Translations under genes and position numbers: made by a program
In this document: positions 34,370-44,073 of the stretch, piece after piece
Position numbering within the stretch: position 1 is the stretch's first letter
Layout of the letters: each line of letters begins with the position of its first letter
Assembly: GCA_002371295.1 (NCBI GenBank)
Contig: DFGZ01000102.1
Coordinates: forward strand, 1-59,514
From: Oribacterium sp. UBA3737
Lineage (GTDB): Bacteria > Bacillota_A > Clostridia > Lachnospirales > Lachnospiraceae
Reading direction: 5' to 3'
DNA: 59,514 nucleotides
The notes under the pieces: model-generated
Database searches by the model: none
What the model was told of the DNA's origin: nothing
The model's input: the letters and a program-made list of their open reading frames with translations, nothing else

Positions 34370-35038
34370 ATGTTAGATACAATTATTTACGATACAGGAG
34401 TAACACCGTCGGCTTTTGTTTTATGCCTTGGAGTTTCCATGGTACTTGGTGCAGTGATCGCCGTATTCCACAGTTATAAAAACAGGTGCAGCAAGAATTT
34501 TATTATGACCCTTGTCCTGCTTCCTGCCATAGTACAGTCGGTGATCATGCTTGTAAACGGCAACGTGGGCACCGGAGTAGCGGTCATGGGAGCCTTCTCA
34601 CTTGTAAGATTCAGATCCCTTCCGGGAAACAGCCGTGAGATAGCATCTATATTCCTTGCCATGGCAGTAGGTCTTGCCACAGGTATGGGTCATTTAATGA
34701 TGGCTGTGGTCTTTACAGTGATAGTCTGTGCAGTATCTCTCGTAATAGTAGCTTCGCCATTCGGGCATGGTAAAGAGCTTGAAAGAGAGTTGAAGGTGAC
34801 GATTCCGGAAAATCTTGACTATTCGGATATATTTGATGATATATTTGGCACATATTCAAACGGTGCACAGCTTGTAAGAGTCAAGACAGTCAATATGGGA
34901 TCTCTTTATGAGCTGGTATATCACCTGACACTTAAGGATAAGAAAAATGAGAAACAGATGATAGATGACATCCGCACCAGAAACGGCAATCTGGAGATAA
35001 GCTGCGGAAGGATTTCGGAAAAGGCAGAAGCGCTTTGA
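34370..35038 (+). CDS. DUF4956 membrane protein
   Basis: 222 residues with four or five membrane helices in the first 135 (around 14-32, 45-62, 68-82, 95-130), including NVGTGVAVMGAFSLVRFRS, and a soluble C-terminal domain (140-222). This is the DUF4956 family, routinely next to VTC-domain proteins. Role unknown; by context it may help channel or export the VTC product. Starts 75 bases after the VTC gene with AAGGAG upstream. Confidence 0.82.
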   Translation: MLDTIIYDTGVTPSAFVLCLGVSMVLGAVIAVFHSYKNRCSKNFIMTLVLLPAIVQSVIMLVNGNVGTGVAVMGAFSLVRFRSLPGNSREIASIFLAMAVGLATGMGHLMMAVVFTVIVCAVSLVIVASPFGHGKELERELKVTIPENLDYSDIFDDIFGTYSNGAQLVRVKTVNMGSLYELVYHLTLKDKKNEKQMIDDIRTRNGNLEISCGRISEKAEAL

Positions 35039-35097
35039 TCAGCGTTTCCTGAAGTAGGACATAAGCGGATTTATGATATGGAAATGAGGAAAAAATA

Positions 35098-36771
35098 ATG
35101 AGAAAGAATAATCACGCATTTCAAAGAAACACCGGAACTATAAGGGGAATAGCTGCAGTATGTGCAGCAGCGGGAACAGTGGCTGTCCTTGGAACGGCAT
35201 GCGGAAGCGGTGCTTCCGGGGTTCCGGCTCTAGATGGAAAGAACAGCTCAAATGCAGCGGAAAGCTCTGAGGCTGATCAGAATACAAAAATCTCAGGCAG
35301 TGAAACCAAAGGCGAGATAGCCATAACAGTGAAGGACGGAAACATTGATATAAGCGGTCAGAATTCCGACAGCGTTAAGGTTACGGGAACAACTGTCACC
35401 ATAACAAAGGCCGGTACCTACAGATTAAGCGGTGTTCTCGAGGAAGGACAGATACTTGTGGAGGCAGGCGACAAGGACGATGTTCAGCTGGTGCTTGACG
35501 GCTTCAGTATCAGCAACAGTGAAACAGCACCGATATATGTCAAAACTTCCGGTAATTTCTTTCTTGTCCCTGAGGAAGGTACCGAAAATGTGGTGGAGGA
35601 TAAGCGTGAGGCTGTTTCTTCCACAGGCAGTACATCTCAGGAGGAGATTCCTGATGCTGCGATTTACAGCAAATCGGACCTTTATATCATCGGTACAGGT
35701 ACTATCAATGTTACCGGCGGCTATGCTGACGGTATCCATGGCAAGGATCTTCTCATGGTATCAGAGGCGGTCACTCTCAACATCACTGCCACAGAGCATG
35801 GTATCAACGGAAAGGACAGTCTGGAGATTCAGGCCGGAACCTTCAACATCACTTCCGGTGAGGATGCCCTCCATTCCAAGGGGGATGTCATCATCAGTGA
35901 CGGTACACTCAGCATCTCTGCTTCGGACGATGGAATCCATGCAGAGAATGAAGTGAGAATAAATGGAGGAACTATAGATATTTCGGATTCCTATGAAGGA
36001 CTTGAGGCGCTTATGGTAACGATAAATGGAGGTGATCTCAGAGTCACGGCTTCGGACGATGGTGTGAACTCCGCAGGCGGCGCCGATTCTTCAGGCGGAG
36101 TGTTCGATGTGACCGAGGGCGCAGCCGTGACCATTAACGGAGGTACGGTATACATTACTTCGGAAGGAGACGGAATTGATTCAAACGGCGATGTGATCAT
36201 TACCGGCGGAGATATTTACGTTGACGGTCCTTCTATGGATGGCAATGCTTCTCTCGATTACAACAGCACAGCCACCATCACCGGCGGCAGCTTCGCCCTT
36301 ACAGGATCTAGCGGTATGTTCCAGAACTTCAGTGAGGACTCAAGCCAGGTTCAGCTCATAGTTTACTATTCAGAACGTCAGGCAGCGGGCACTGAAATTA
36401 CAGTGGAAGACAGCGAAGGTAACGTGATCTATTCCAATGCTGACTCTCAGAAGGATTTCTCGGTATTCCTGCTTTCAAGTCCGGAGCTTAAGTCTGGTGA
36501 GACCTACACAGTAAAGACAGGTGAGCTTGAAGAGACAGTTACTGTGGAAGGACTCACGGGCACTGCAGGGGAGCGTTCTGCCAATATGATGGGCGGAAGA
36601 ATGGGCGGTCCGGGTCAGGGCGGCCCAAGAGGTCAGGGTGGTCCCGGCGGCCAGGGTGGTCCCGGCGGCCAGGGAAGACCTGAGGGGCAGAATGGTCCCA
36701 AGGATAACGGTATGCCTAAAGGAAATCCTGAAGGCGGAGAAATGGCCCCGCAGACAGCGTCACAGAATTAA
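35098..36771 (+). CDS. secreted Cthe_2159-like beta-helix protein
   Basis: 557 residues with an N-terminal signal (about 15-33, VAVLGTACGSG, a possible lipobox). Residues 75-450 are repeated short beta-helix coils (ISDGTLSISASDDGIHAENEV, VTINGGTVYITSEGDGID and similar; cut here to parts), typical of the DUF4353/Cthe_2159 family, whose founder binds calcium and polygalacturonate. The last 60 residues are Gly/Pro/Gln-rich (GGPGGQGGPGGQG). Lies directly after DUF4956 and is probably exported to the cell surface. A terminator is at 36787-36819. Confidence 0.78.
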   Translation: MRKNNHAFQRNTGTIRGIAAVCAAAGTVAVLGTACGSGASGVPALDGKNSSNAAESSEADQNTKISGSETKGEIAITVKDGNIDISGQNSDSVKVTGTTVTITKAGTYRLSGVLEEGQILVEAGDKDDVQLVLDGFSISNSETAPIYVKTSGNFFLVPEEGTENVVEDKREAVSSTGSTSQEEIPDAAIYSKSDLYIIGTGTINVTGGYADGIHGKDLLMVSEAVTLNITATEHGINGKDSLEIQAGTFNITSGEDALHSKGDVIISDGTLSISASDDGIHAENEVRINGGTIDISDSYEGLEALMVTINGGDLRVTASDDGVNSAGGADSSGGVFDVTEGAAVTINGGTVYITSEGDGIDSNGDVIITGGDIYVDGPSMDGNASLDYNSTATITGGSFALTGSSGMFQNFSEDSSQVQLIVYYSERQAAGTEITVEDSEGNVIYSNADSQKDFSVFLLSSPELKSGETYTVKTGELEETVTVEGLTGTAGERSANMMGGRMGGPGQGGPRGQGGPGGQGGPGGQGRPEGQNGPKDNGMPKGNPEGGEMAPQTASQN

Positions 36772-36786
36772 ATAAGGTATCTAAAG

Positions 36787-36819
36787 AGCAGATTCGGAGT
36801 ATTCCGGGTCTGCTTTTTT
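36787..36819 (+). terminator. terminator after beta-helix gene
   Basis: AGCAGA and TCTGCT with internal CGGA and TCCG, followed by TTTTTT. Confidence 0.8.
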
Positions 36820-36830
36820 GTTGGGGCAAT

Positions 36831-36892
36831 CGCCGAAACCAGCCTCGCCGGCTGGATGGCATCCCATTTTTCTTTCGAAAAATGGGATCAAA
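36831..36892. repeat. double-hairpin repeat, copy 1
   Basis: CGCCGAAA, then CCAGCC-TCGCC-GGCTGG, then TGGCATC leading into a 12-bp stem (ATCCCATTTTTC with GAAAAATGGGAT, loop TTTC). The same order of blocks recurs at 50538-50590. Confidence 0.7.
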
Positions 36893-36986
36893 TTCAGTAT
36901 CATTTAAGTTTCGTGAATTACTATACAGCCATACAGAGCAGGAGGCTCTGGCAGTTATATGGTTTTTTATTCCGAAAGGAGAAATT

Positions 36987-38207
36987 ATGTATAGAGATTT
37001 AAAAATGGTGAGAATAGCTGTAATTCCGGCCTATGAACCGGATAACAATCTTATAAAAGTGGCATCGGAAGCCGCAGCAGCAGGATTTGAGGTAATTGTT
37101 GTTGATGACGGATCAGTTAACGGAAAGGCGGTAAAGAGCGGCAAGGCCACAGCTGAAACCTATAATGAGATATTTGAAGAAACCGGTGTCTTTGCTCATG
37201 TCATCCGTTATTCCGAGAATCGGGGCAAGGGATATGCCATGAAAACAGCCTTCAGCTATATAAAGGATAACTATGAGGAAAGGGACTACACCGTTGTGGT
37301 CATAGATTCGGACGGCCAGCACAAGGTGACGGATGCCCGGATGCTCACGGATTATGCCGCAGCCCACAGAGATACACTGGTTCTCGGAAGCCGCCGTCAG
37401 AGTGCGGAGTCTCCCCTCAGAAGCCGCATAGGAAACGGGATCACGAGGAATGTTTTCAGATTTGTGTCGGGGGTGAAGATTTACGATACCCAGACCGGAA
37501 TGAGAGCATTTTCCGGGGATCTGATGGAAAGAGCCCTTATGGTATCAGGTGACAGGTATGAATATGAGATGAATATGCTGATGGATTTTTCCAGAGCCCG
37601 CATTTCCATGGCGGAGCTCCCGATAGAAACCATCTACATCGATGACAATGCAGGAAGCCACTTTAATCCTTTAAAGGATTCCGTCAGAATTTACGGGGAG
37701 ATCTTTAAATTCAGCGCCTCCGGTATCGTAAGTTTTCTTATCGATTATCTGATATTTGTATGCATGCTGGCACTTTTCGGAACCACATCCCGGATAGTAA
37801 TTTTTGCCAATGTCTTTGCACGGGTCATAAGTGCTGTATCGAACTACAGCATTAACCGGAACTTCGTATTCAAAGGTGCGGGCGTGGATTCGATGGAGAA
37901 GGATTACGGCAGAGAGACAGGCTTCACTTCAGCAAAGAGGTACACGTTCCTGGCGGTCTGCATACTTGTTATGAACTCGGCACTGCTGTATCTTCTCAGG
38001 ATATTAACGGGAGCTGATCCGGCGATACTGAAAATAGGAGTTGAGTGTATCATGTTCTTCGTAAGTTTCACCGTACAGAGACAGTTTGTCTTTGCCGGCA
38101 TTAAAGATGGATCAACACAGGGGAAAGTCCCCGCAGATATTGAGATCATGACAGAGGATGAAAAGAAGAAGCATGAAGAATACACTGTTTTAGGCATTCA
38201 GTCATGA
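36987..38207 (+). CDS. GT2 glycosyltransferase fused to GtrA domain
   Basis: About 406 residues. N-terminal family 2 glycosyltransferase (about 8-235) with VIPAYEPDNNL, VVDDGS (about 40-45) and the DSDGQH metal-binding motif (about 105-110), of the dolichyl-phosphate-mannose/undecaprenyl-phosphate-sugar synthase kind. The C-terminal part (about 240-375) is a four-helix GtrA-type flippase-like domain ending SFTVQRQFVF. Such fusions charge and flip lipid-linked sugars. ATG 36987 has AAAGGAG upstream; the longer frame from 36882 does not. Part of the surface cassette. Confidence 0.82.
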   Translation: MYRDLKMVRIAVIPAYEPDNNLIKVASEAAAAGFEVIVVDDGSVNGKAVKSGKATAETYNEIFEETGVFAHVIRYSENRGKGYAMKTAFSYIKDNYEERDYTVVVIDSDGQHKVTDARMLTDYAAAHRDTLVLGSRRQSAESPLRSRIGNGITRNVFRFVSGVKIYDTQTGMRAFSGDLMERALMVSGDRYEYEMNMLMDFSRARISMAELPIETIYIDDNAGSHFNPLKDSVRIYGEIFKFSASGIVSFLIDYLIFVCMLALFGTTSRIVIFANVFARVISAVSNYSINRNFVFKGAGVDSMEKDYGRETGFTSAKRYTFLAVCILVMNSALLYLLRILTGADPAILKIGVECIMFFVSFTVQRQFVFAGIKDGSTQGKVPADIEIMTEDEKKKHEEYTVLGIQS

Positions 38208-38228
38208 TGTTTAAGTAATGGAGAAAAT

Positions 38229-39356
38229 ATGAAAAGTAATATTTTAACGGCAAATCCTGCAGACCGGAAATTCAACATAATATACTACCTGGCCCTTATT
38301 GCGTTTACCTGCTATGCACTGATGGACACCTTTGTGATCCCGCAGAAGTACAGTGCCGATACGGAAAGGCTTCAGGTGACTGTAAAGGAGGCAGGTGATA
38401 CGGTTTCTGCAAAGGATGAGGCATTGGTAAGCGGAGGTTCAACGGCAGAATCCGGTGCCGTAAGTGAAAAGAAGAAACACGAAAGACCATCAGGCGGTCC
38501 CGGAATGGCAAAGCCCGGAAGTCATACATCAAAAACTGCATCGGCCACGGCAGATGTGACAACCACCATAGATACAGTGAGCTCCGACACAGTACTCGGG
38601 ACATATTCCGACAGTGTCAAGACCATAACAGTATCAGAGTACAGGGCCAACGACACATCCATATATGTGGCGGATGTGAGACTTGTGGGAGATGCCACAA
38701 CAGAAGACAGTTCGGCATATACTTCCGCGGATCTTATAAAGACGGCATTTGCAGAAGATACCTACGGTAAGAATATAAAAGCCGGGACGTCGGAGACCGC
38801 TGAGGAAAATAATGCGATCCTGGCAATTAACGGAGATTTTTACGGGGCTCAGAATGAAGGCTACGTAATAAGAAACGGAATACTTTACAGATCCGAATCC
38901 GGCGGAAACGAGGATCTGGCTATCCTTACCGACGGAAGCTTCATGATTTTTTCGGAGGATGATCTGACTGCAGAGGAGGTTCTGGCAGCAGGTGCAAGTG
39001 ATGTCTTAAGCTTTGGCCCCGGGCTCGTAGAAGACGGCGAGATAGCAGTGACAAAGGATGAGGAAGTCGGAAAGGCCATGGCCTCAAACCCCAGAACAGC
39101 CATAGGTGTTCTGGAAGACGGACATTATGTATTCGTTGTTACGGACGGAAGAACAAGTGAGTCAACAGGACTAACTCTTTATCAGATTGCTGAGTTCATG
39201 CAGAGTCTTGGATGCATCACAGCCTACAATCTGGACGGAGGAGGCTCCAGCACCATGTATTTCAACGGTCAGATCATTAATAATCCGACTACAGGCGGAA
39301 ATAAGATTTCCGAGAGGTCTGTGAGCGACATCATATACATAGGAAAGCAGAGCTGA
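38229..39356 (+). CDS. phosphodiester glycosidase (NAGPA-like) membrane protein
   Basis: 375 residues with an N-terminal membrane anchor (about 18-40), a Ser/Thr/Gly linker to about 120, and a phosphodiester glycosidase domain (about 125-375). Motifs: AINGDFYG (about 198-205), NPRTAIGV (about 283-290), DGRTSESTGLTLYQIAEFM (about 305-323) and NLDGGGSSTMYFNG (about 335-348). The family removes sugars from phosphodiester-linked glycans. It is 21 bases from the glycosyltransferase gene, so the two may act on one surface polymer. Confidence 0.82.
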   Translation: MKSNILTANPADRKFNIIYYLALIAFTCYALMDTFVIPQKYSADTERLQVTVKEAGDTVSAKDEALVSGGSTAESGAVSEKKKHERPSGGPGMAKPGSHTSKTASATADVTTTIDTVSSDTVLGTYSDSVKTITVSEYRANDTSIYVADVRLVGDATTEDSSAYTSADLIKTAFAEDTYGKNIKAGTSETAEENNAILAINGDFYGAQNEGYVIRNGILYRSESGGNEDLAILTDGSFMIFSEDDLTAEEVLAAGASDVLSFGPGLVEDGEIAVTKDEEVGKAMASNPRTAIGVLEDGHYVFVVTDGRTSESTGLTLYQIAEFMQSLGCITAYNLDGGGSSTMYFNGQIINNPTTGGNKISERSVSDIIYIGKQS

Positions 39357-39381
39357 TTTTTTTGATTTAAAGGAGAAAAAA

Positions 39382-39888
39382 ATGACATATTGTGCAGGGC
39401 TTAAGAACAGCATGGCAGAAACGGATATGGGGACTGCGGCTGAAATTAAAATTGATGATAATGCATCCATCAGGCTGAAAAACCGGAGATTCGCCATGAA
39501 TATGGCAAAAAGATATCTCATCAGCACCATAGTGACAGCGTTTTTTGGGGCAGTCTACGAGTATTTCAGTTTCGGGGTATTTTCCTATTACATGCTGTAT
39601 GCATTTGCATTTCCTCTGGTTCTTGGAATAGTGCCATGGATGATCATCGTCATGGATACAAAGGACCTGACAGGAAAGGGATTTCCTTCAAAGATAACAC
39701 AGAATCTGTGGGGGGCAGGGATCACAACACTTACTGTTGGTGCCGTATTCCACGGAATACTGGATATCTACGGAACAACCAGTGCATTATCAAAATGCTA
39801 TTTCATCGTCGGGGGCGTTTTACTGTTGGTGTCCGCCATGACTTTTATAGGAAACAGGGAAAAAAAGGAAACAACAGACAGGATATGA
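39382..39888 (+). CDS. membrane protein of unknown family
   Basis: 168 residues with four hydrophobic segments (about 48-68, 70-90, 112-132, 140-158) and a charged N-terminal 45 residues. The pattern YEYFSFGVFSYYMLYAF and GAVFHGILDIYGTTS appears in small membrane proteins associated with the VTC cassette, but I cannot name it. AAAGGAG precedes the ATG, and the gene follows the glycosidase by 25 bases. An in-frame ATG at codon 17 is a possible shorter start. Confidence 0.6.
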   Translation: MTYCAGLKNSMAETDMGTAAEIKIDDNASIRLKNRRFAMNMAKRYLISTIVTAFFGAVYEYFSFGVFSYYMLYAFAFPLVLGIVPWMIIVMDTKDLTGKGFPSKITQNLWGAGITTLTVGAVFHGILDIYGTTSALSKCYFIVGGVLLLVSAMTFIGNREKKETTDRI

Positions 39889-39969
39889 CAGGAAATATCG
39901 GGGGGCGTTTTGCATGTATATCATGCAGGCGCCTCTCATGATTTATCGGGGAAAGGCATAGGGAATAAA

Positions 39970-39996
39970 ATGATGAGAGTGACAAAAGTATTTGCC
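39970..39996 (+). repeat. dispersed hairpin-element copy b (partial)
   Basis: ATGATGAGAGTG then ACAAAAGTATTTGCC match the left arm and loop of the repeat; the right arm is degenerate. It lies about 180 bases before the Na/Pi gene. The 289-base gap 39889-40177 also holds GCATG-TATAT-CATGC (about 39911-39925), but no gene. Confidence 0.55.
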
Positions 39997-40177
39997 TGCC
40001 AACATAACAGGCCATTTGTGGCAAATCAACAAAATTAAAAAAATATTAACCTAAGCCTTTCTCTGAAAATACACTATTTTAATGGAAGATAGTGCGATAT
40101 ACTAAAATTTGTATGGGCAAAAATTAATAATGTGGGGTCCTTCAAACGAAGGATTCTCAGAAAACAGGGAGAAACTA

Positions 40178-41845
40178 ATGATTACAATTTTTGTAAGTCT
40201 GCTTGGGGGACTGGGTCTCTTCATTGCAGGAATGTACATGATGAGCCACGGTATCGAAAAGGTTGCCGGTAACAAGCTCAGAAAGATCCTTGAGACATTC
40301 ACCAGAACAAGACTCACGGGAGTACTTGTCGGTCTGTTCTTCACGGCTGTGATCCAGTCCTCAAGTACAGCTACCGTAATGGTAGTTACATTTGTAAATT
40401 CCGGGCTTATGGCGCTGTCCAATGCCTGCGGAATCATACTCGGTGCCAACATCGGTACCACAGTGACGGCGTTGCTCGTTGCATTCAGACTGTCGGCTAT
40501 AGCACCTGTTTTTATTTTTGCCGGCGCGATCATGATGAATTTCATCCCCTATCCAACGGTTAAAAAATCCGGTGAGATAGTAATGGGCTTTGGACTTCTT
40601 TTTGTAGGTATTTCAACCATGTCCGGCTCTATGGCGGAGCTCAGGGAGATTCCTGCAGTTATAAGCTTCCTTTCAAGCTTCACAAATCCGGTACTTGGGG
40701 TCCTCATGGGATTTGTCATAACTTCCATCGTACAGTCTTCATCGGTTACCGTATCCATACTTGTCGTTATGGGTTCCATGGGACTCGTTGACCTTCGCAT
40801 CTGTATGTTCATCATCCTTGGATGTAACATCGGAGCATGCTCAAGTGCGGTACTTACAGCACTTCAGGGCAATGCCAATGCAAAGCGTACAGCCCTTATA
40901 CACCTTCTGTTCAACATTTTCGGAACTGTTCTCATGTTCGTGCTTCTTATGCTTTTTGCAGGATACATAGAGAACATCATAAGATTTGTTTCCGGTACCG
41001 GAAACGATCCGGGATCACTTGGACGAAACATAGCATTTGCACACTTTATCTTCAAGGTATTCCAGGTTATCATTTTCTATCCGTTTATGGATCAGATCAT
41101 CAACCTTACCTATGTACTTGTTAAGGACGAGGTTAAGGCAGAGTCCGAGGATGGAGAGTTCCGTCTCAAGTATATCAACCTTAACAAGCTTCCAAACCCT
41201 GCGGTTGCCATCTATATGGCGAAGCAGGAGATGGAGCGCATGGCCAATGTGGCTTTTACCAATCTCAACACTGCGGTGGATTGTCTTTTAAATGAAGACG
41301 GAGAAGGAATAAAGAAGGTTTACGATACCGAAAAGTATATCGATTGGCTTTGCGAGCAGATAAATACCTACATGACAAAGATAAACCAGAACGCCATCCC
41401 TCTTCGTGATGCGGATCTCATTGCAGGATATTTCCATGTGTGTTCGGATATCGAAAGAATCGGTGATCATGCCGAAAATATAGCAGACGCTGTAAGATTT
41501 TTTGCTGAGAAGGACATTCATATGTCGGATCTGGCAAAGGAAGATATCAGAGGCATGGTGAATGTTGTAGATAAGCTTATGAAGGATTCTCTTGATATGT
41601 TCGTCACCGGAGACATGACCAATATGGAAGAGGTTCGTAAGCTGGAAGACCAGACTGACGATATGGAGAGAAGCCTTCAGGATAAGCATATTAAGCGCTT
41701 AAGCGAAGGAAAGTGCTCCGTAAGTGCAGGTATTTTCTTCTCTGATATCGTTTCCGGTATCGAGCGTGTCGGAGATCATGCCATCAATATCGCATTCTCG
41801 CTTTATGAGGCAAAGAACCGCCAGCAGTCAGTTAAGGCTGTCTGA
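40178..41845 (+). CDS. Na+/phosphate symporter with PhoU-like tail
   Basis: About 555 residues. Membrane part (about 1-320) shows the two inverted QSSS motifs of the Na/Pi cotransporter (PF02690) family: AVIQSSSTATV (about 58-68) and SIVQSSSVTVS (about 188-198), with GANIGTTVTA and GCNIGACSS. The C-terminal part (about 345-540) is a PhoU-like helical bundle (DIERIGDHAENIAD and GIERVGDHAINIA). ATG 40178 follows AGGGAG and starts the family N-terminus MITIFVSLLGGLGLF; the longer frame from 40109 is unlikely. It could supply phosphate for the VTC protein encoded nearby. Confidence 0.88.
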   Translation: MITIFVSLLGGLGLFIAGMYMMSHGIEKVAGNKLRKILETFTRTRLTGVLVGLFFTAVIQSSSTATVMVVTFVNSGLMALSNACGIILGANIGTTVTALLVAFRLSAIAPVFIFAGAIMMNFIPYPTVKKSGEIVMGFGLLFVGISTMSGSMAELREIPAVISFLSSFTNPVLGVLMGFVITSIVQSSSVTVSILVVMGSMGLVDLRICMFIILGCNIGACSSAVLTALQGNANAKRTALIHLLFNIFGTVLMFVLLMLFAGYIENIIRFVSGTGNDPGSLGRNIAFAHFIFKVFQVIIFYPFMDQIINLTYVLVKDEVKAESEDGEFRLKYINLNKLPNPAVAIYMAKQEMERMANVAFTNLNTAVDCLLNEDGEGIKKVYDTEKYIDWLCEQINTYMTKINQNAIPLRDADLIAGYFHVCSDIERIGDHAENIADAVRFFAEKDIHMSDLAKEDIRGMVNVVDKLMKDSLDMFVTGDMTNMEEVRKLEDQTDDMERSLQDKHIKRLSEGKCSVSAGIFFSDIVSGIERVGDHAINIAFSLYEAKNRQQSVKAV

Positions 41846-41904
41846 GAGAGTGAAGGGGGCTGGATATCTTCCGGCCCTTGCCTGAAAGCAAATGCATCAT
41901 AATA

Positions 41905-41942
41905 AAAACCGGTCGCACCATTTAAGGTGCGGCCGGTTTTTT
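41905..41942. terminator. bidirectional terminator between convergent genes
   Basis: AAAACCGGTCGCACC and GGTGCGGCCGGTTTT pair with one mismatch around ATTTAA, with T and A tracts on the two sides. Confidence 0.88.
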
Positions 41943-41956
41943 GTCACATATAGAAC

Positions 41957-43705
41957 TTACTGAGCGGCAGGGAACATCACTGCATTAGGATCCATTGCGG
42001 CTGCCATATTAACACTCTCGGCTGCCTGTGTATCTGCAGGAAGCTCAGCTGCAGCGGTTTCCGGAACTGCAGCTTCTGAAGAGGTTTCTGCCATATATGT
42101 TTCAGGGATATAAGCACTTGATTCAACGACGGTTTCGGCGGAGGTTTCTATAACAGGCTGTGTCTCGGCTGCAGCTTCGGAAGAAGCAGCTCCGGTAGAG
42201 TGTACAGACTCTTTATTTGTGATGATCTGACCTGCTGAACGTGTCTCAACGATCTGCTGCTTTACGCCTATGTTAGGGTTTCCTGTGTCATCATTGATGA
42301 CCTCGTACCAATCTCCGTTGAAATACTCGTAAAGAGCACCGTCTATGGTCTTTGTGTCTCCGTCAGAAGGACCGCTTGCTTCGGTTTCTGCTGCTTCCTC
42401 AGATTCCTCCTCGGAACCGGGACCGCCCGGGGCATTCTCGCCGTTATCTATAAGCTCGCCGAGGGCAGCAGCGTCCAGCACTGTAATATCCTTTGATTCA
42501 AACTTGTCGTAGGATTCAGGAAGAGTGAGGTTTCCTGAAACTATGATTCCTGCAAATGACTCTGCTTCTTTGGTTGTACCGAAGGAAACAGCCACATACT
42601 CTGCAGGGGCAAATTCATCGTTGATAAGTACGATGTGCTGCTCGGCTGAGGTTCCGGCGAATTCGGATACTGAACGTCCGAAGGGCTTTCCGTCAACACT
42701 TACGTATACATCATTGGCACCTGTCTGATAGTCATAGTCAACACCGAGAAGTCCTGTTACGGTTTCTCCATATACATCAAGAATCATATCGGCAGGAAGC
42801 TCGAAGGTGGTATCGTTGACCTTTACGAAATCCGAAGCTGAAATGTAAGTGTAGTGCTCAAGCTGTCCGGTCTTTTCGTAAAGAGCAGTAACGGAGTTGT
42901 CAATGTTTTCCTCTGCACCTGCTGCAAAGTCCTTTACAGAGCTTACGATCAGGTCTGCGGTCCTTGAGTTTCCTTCATCATTCTGGCAGATTTTGTCAGA
43001 AGCTGCTGTATCATTGGCGCTGCCGCCGTCAGCTTCCATGAGCTTTGCCACATCTATGGTGAGACCGTGATAGTGGTCTGTGATGTCCTTGATGGCAGAA
43101 GCATTGGCTGCAGCATGACCATCCGGATTTGTAACGGAAGATGGCTCGATGAGAGAGATGACTGAGAGCTCAGGACATTTACTGATGAGGTTTCTGATGA
43201 TGCTCTCGTAGAAGGTTCCGAAGGTCTCCGGATCATCGTACTCGCCGAAGCTGAGGATGACTGCGTCATATTCCGAACCCTCGGGAATTTCGTTTGCCAT
43301 AACGAAGCCGGAGTAAACCGTATTGTCGGAAGGAAGAGCGTAGTTGTCGATCTGAACATCGGATGAGAACTCTTTCTGAAGCTTTTCACTGATGAGCTCT
43401 GCCCAGGATGTGGAAGAATTCTCGAGATTACTTCCCTTTGCGAAGCCGTCTCCGAGGACAAGCACTGATACCGGCTGGCCGAGTTTCAACTTGCCGTAGA
43501 ATGTGCCTGCCTCCACATCTCCGGATGCAGCTTTATTTTCTTCGCTTTCAGCTGCTGTTGTGGCTGCAGCAGTGGTTTCTATAGCAGGATCGGCAGCACC
43601 GCTTTTTCCTGTCACGGCAGCAAGTCCCATAAGAACAACCACTGCACCGGCAAGGCCGCCTACGCAGGCTTTCTTATTCTGCTCGAAAAATGTTTTAAAA
43701 TCCAT
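41957..43705 (-). CDS. membrane-anchored SGNH-fold protein without catalytic residues (a)
   Basis: 582 residues: N-terminal anchor (about 13-33), SGNH-like domain (about 70-270), a second domain (about 290-410, with YTYISASDF and TGLLGVDYDY), then an acidic Ala/Glu/Ser/Thr-rich tail. Block I reads VLVLGDGF, with Gly87 for the Ser; block III reads SFGEYDD, with Tyr for Asn; the late D-x-x-H reads DKIC, with Cys240 for His. It is paralogous to the divergent gene at 44074 over both domains. Function likely binding or structural. Second possibility: an enzyme with a different mechanism. Confidence 0.7.
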   Translation of the reverse strand: MDFKTFFEQNKKACVGGLAGAVVVLMGLAAVTGKSGAADPAIETTAAATTAAESEENKAASGDVEAGTFYGKLKLGQPVSVLVLGDGFAKGSNLENSSTSWAELISEKLQKEFSSDVQIDNYALPSDNTVYSGFVMANEIPEGSEYDAVILSFGEYDDPETFGTFYESIIRNLISKCPELSVISLIEPSSVTNPDGHAAANASAIKDITDHYHGLTIDVAKLMEADGGSANDTAASDKICQNDEGNSRTADLIVSSVKDFAAGAEENIDNSVTALYEKTGQLEHYTYISASDFVKVNDTTFELPADMILDVYGETVTGLLGVDYDYQTGANDVYVSVDGKPFGRSVSEFAGTSAEQHIVLINDEFAPAEYVAVSFGTTKEAESFAGIIVSGNLTLPESYDKFESKDITVLDAAALGELIDNGENAPGGPGSEEESEEAAETEASGPSDGDTKTIDGALYEYFNGDWYEVINDDTGNPNIGVKQQIVETRSAGQIITNKESVHSTGAASSEAAAETQPVIETSAETVVESSAYIPETYMAETSSEAAVPETAAAELPADTQAAESVNMAAAMDPNAVMFPAAQ

Positions 43706-43972
43706 AAATTTCTCCTTAATCCATACTGGATATATGATACGGCACTTTGGAAATTGAAATAAGCGTGCCGGGTGTCGGATATGTGCCCTGATATGTCAAG
43801 GTTTTTTCACTGAACACACCGTTTCATGATACTTTTTATAAGTATAAAAATCAATTAAGTTTCTTTTAAAATCATGGTGCGGGTGACAAAATCATAGATG
43901 GGTCATTTTGATATGATAGTTTATGCTTATTGTGCTGCGTTTTTGAAACATCTGCCTGACCATGTTGTTGCG

Positions 43973-44016
43973 AGGTGTTAAGCTGGTGCTGGCTGTCACA
44001 AGGCATTAAGCTGGTG
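43973..44016 (+). repeat. direct repeats before SGNH-like gene
   Basis: AGGTGTTAAGCTGGTG (43973-43988) and AGGCATTAAGCTGGTG (44001-44016) differ in two bases and are 28 bases apart. The second abuts a weak -35 (44018-44023) of a promoter with TATAAT at 44041-44046. They may be regulator sites. The rest of the 368-base divergent gap (43706-44073) shows no gene. Confidence 0.55.
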
Positions 44017-44017
44017 A

Positions 44018-44046
44018 TAGACTTCATATCACTTATGGCATATAAT
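44018..44046 (+). promoter_or_regulatory. promoter of SGNH-like gene (b)
   Basis: TAGACT (44018-44023), 17-base spacer, perfect TATAAT (44041-44046). Confidence 0.45.
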
Positions 44047-44073
44047 TAAAAAGGCTATATTTAAGAAGGAATT

